From Dichotomocladium elegans (Eukaryota; Mucoromycota; Mucoromycetes; Mucorales; Lichtheimiaceae), in assembly GCA_025716815.1 (NCBI GenBank), contig JAIXMN010000002.1, positions 930,001-994,000 of the forward strand: a stretch of 64,000 nt of DNA, read 5' to 3'. The translations under genes and the position numbers were made by a program. Positions 62,829 to 64,000 of the stretch are shown in pieces; the stretch's first letter is position 1, and each line of letters begins with the position of its first letter. Below the pieces are notes generated by a model that saw only the letters and a list, made by a program, of their open reading frames with translations, was not told where the DNA came from and ran no database searches.

Positions 62829-64000
62829 ATGACCTCATCCGATACGGGTTTGTCAGCCGCCTCATCCACACACGACTCTTGCTGGGACAGAGCTCGGCGA
62901 TCGCATCTCGGTGTTGCTTGCGTCGTTGCATACACGTTGTTTACGTGCGTATTCTCTTTGTCGTACAAACGATCCAGGCACTGAAACGCTCTCCATGTAG
63001 TGATATGTTGACATATGGTGCCATTTTGCCCGTTCTTCCTACCATGATTATCCAGCGGCTCAAGGGAGACTCGTCCATGGTCGGTTTCCTCTTTGGATGC
63101 TATGGTACGTTTATGCAAAGCGCCTGCCCACGACCTTTGGATTGACACAACCTTCTGTAGCCTTTGGACTTTTAGTCGCCACGCCTGTCTTTGCCATCCT
63201 GTCTGACAAGTACCAAAACCGACGCATTCCAATGATGGGAGGTAACACTTTTTCATTTTCTGATTTTTTCTTTTTTTGGCTGCTGTCATCTCAACATTAT
63301 TACGTTTGTTAGGATCATTCGGATTAGTAATTTCGACGCTCTCATTTGCAGCTGCGGATAGCTATCCGCTCCTTGTGATTGCTCGCGTAGCGCAAGGTGT
63401 TGCCGGTGGTGCTTCTTGGTAAGAGAGGGATCAAAACCTTTTCTTTTTTATTCCACGAAAGGCTACGTGAAATGAGGTTGCGTTGCAAAATGAGGATGTA
63501 TAGGCTGATGTGAGAGTTTTTTTTTTTTGTTTGGGGGGACGGTTGATATATGCGGGAATAATGATGGAATTTCTCAGGACGATTGGTCTTGGGATGCTGG
63601 CAGATGTGTTCCCGACCCATCGGTTAGGTGTGGTGATGGGGACGGTACTGACTGCCCACACGGTGTAAGTTGTTCACAAGCATAATTTGGGGGGCGTGGG
63701 TGGGGAGACACAGTAGGCTGACAATATAACAAGACTACTCGATCTAACATCGTGGAATGCATGCTACATCCAGAGGATTTGCGATAGGTCCTGCCATGGG
63801 TGGATTCCTATTCGAATATGCGGGTTACCCGGCCCCTTTCCTATGCTGCGCTCTCTTTGCCGCCATTAACTTTGTCTTGATTTTATGGGTGGCTGAGCCT
63901 GACCATGGCAAAAACAATGCTGCCAAGAAAGATACCACCAAAGGATATCATGCGGTTGGAGATGCAAACAATAATGATACCAAGAGCACAAAAAGCAGCA
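62829..64000 (+). CDS. major facilitator superfamily transporter (DHA1-like), 3' end outside window
   Basis: This is an MFS membrane transporter of the drug:H+ antiporter or vesicular amine type. Exons are 62829-62944, 63001-63104, 63161-63241, 63313-63418, 63578-63664 and 63774 to the window end. Motifs are AYTLFTDMLTYGAILPVLP (helix 1), LLVATPVFAILSDKYQNRR (motif A, with D-K-x4-RR), LLVIARVAQGVAGGASW (motif B, R-x3-Q-G) and a motif C-like stretch (GFAIGPAMGGFLFEYAGY). After helix 6 a hydrophilic, Lys/Asn-rich central loop begins (EPDHGKNNAAKKDTTKG). The second half of the protein lies beyond base 64000. The substrate cannot be inferred. Confidence 0.92.

Noticed and set aside
62735..63289. 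Minus-strand open frame of 184 codons with a Lys/Arg-rich end
   Set aside because: It is antisense to MFS exons 1-3, and its basic end is the complement of T-rich promoter sequence.

Overview
The window reads as nuclear DNA of a fungus, most likely a member of the Mucoromycota (Mucorales-like). The supporting signs are intron-dense genes with introns mostly of 50-100 nt, fungal-type proteins (SSD1, SEY1, AKR1, ECL1, PEX14, COA1, AIM18, Gpi3/PIG-A), and relics of Fanzor, Helitron and IS630/Tc1-type elements of the kind common in early-diverging fungi. The SSD1 homologue keeps the RNase catalytic acids that Dikarya SSD1 proteins have lost, which also fits an early-diverging lineage. Species cannot be named from the sequence. 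All exon models were built by eye from GT/GC-AG sites; for most genes the exon lengths sum to a whole number of codons.

Layout. 0-6 kb: a CENP-O-like kinetochore gene (+) convergent with SSD1 (-). 6-8.7 kb: a decayed Fanzor (TnpB-like RuvC nuclease) gene interrupted by a 172 bp pogo-like MITE that landed on a TA inside the reading frame. 8.7-23 kb: housekeeping block with SEY1 (-), AKR1 (+), an ECL1-family small gene (+), NAC beta (-) and mitochondrial malic enzyme (+). 23-27.6 kb: three small surface or secreted protein genes and a coiled-coil protein, none recognised. 27.6-34 kb: gene-poor, with a degraded Helitron PIF1-like helicase. 34-47.3 kb: secreted unknown protein, PIG-A (-), an unrecognised four-exon gene, a 1,422-residue ankyrin/coiled-coil protein, ORC6, mitochondrial bL21, an SDR oxidoreductase (-) and PEX14. 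47.3-52 kb: gene-poor. 52-59.4 kb: acyl-protein thioesterase, COA1 (-) divergent from AIM18 (+), proteasome beta-2 (-) and D-2-hydroxyglutarate dehydrogenase (-). 59.4-62.8 kb: gene-poor with a broken DDE transposase. The last gene is an MFS transporter that runs off the window end.

Functional themes. Several genes serve organelles: mitochondria (malic enzyme, bL21m, COA1, AIM18, D2HGDH), peroxisome (PEX14), ER and Golgi membranes (SEY1, PIG-A, AKR1). AKR1 (adds palmitate) and the thioesterase (removes it) act on opposite sides of the protein palmitoylation cycle. Several divergent pairs sit 130-190 bp apart and probably share promoters (SDR/PEX14, COA1/AIM18, PIG-A/37.3 kb gene). The most unusual findings are the MITE-split Fanzor relic, the catalytically intact SSD1/DIS3L2 homologue, and four GC-AG introns that all use the donor GCAAGT.
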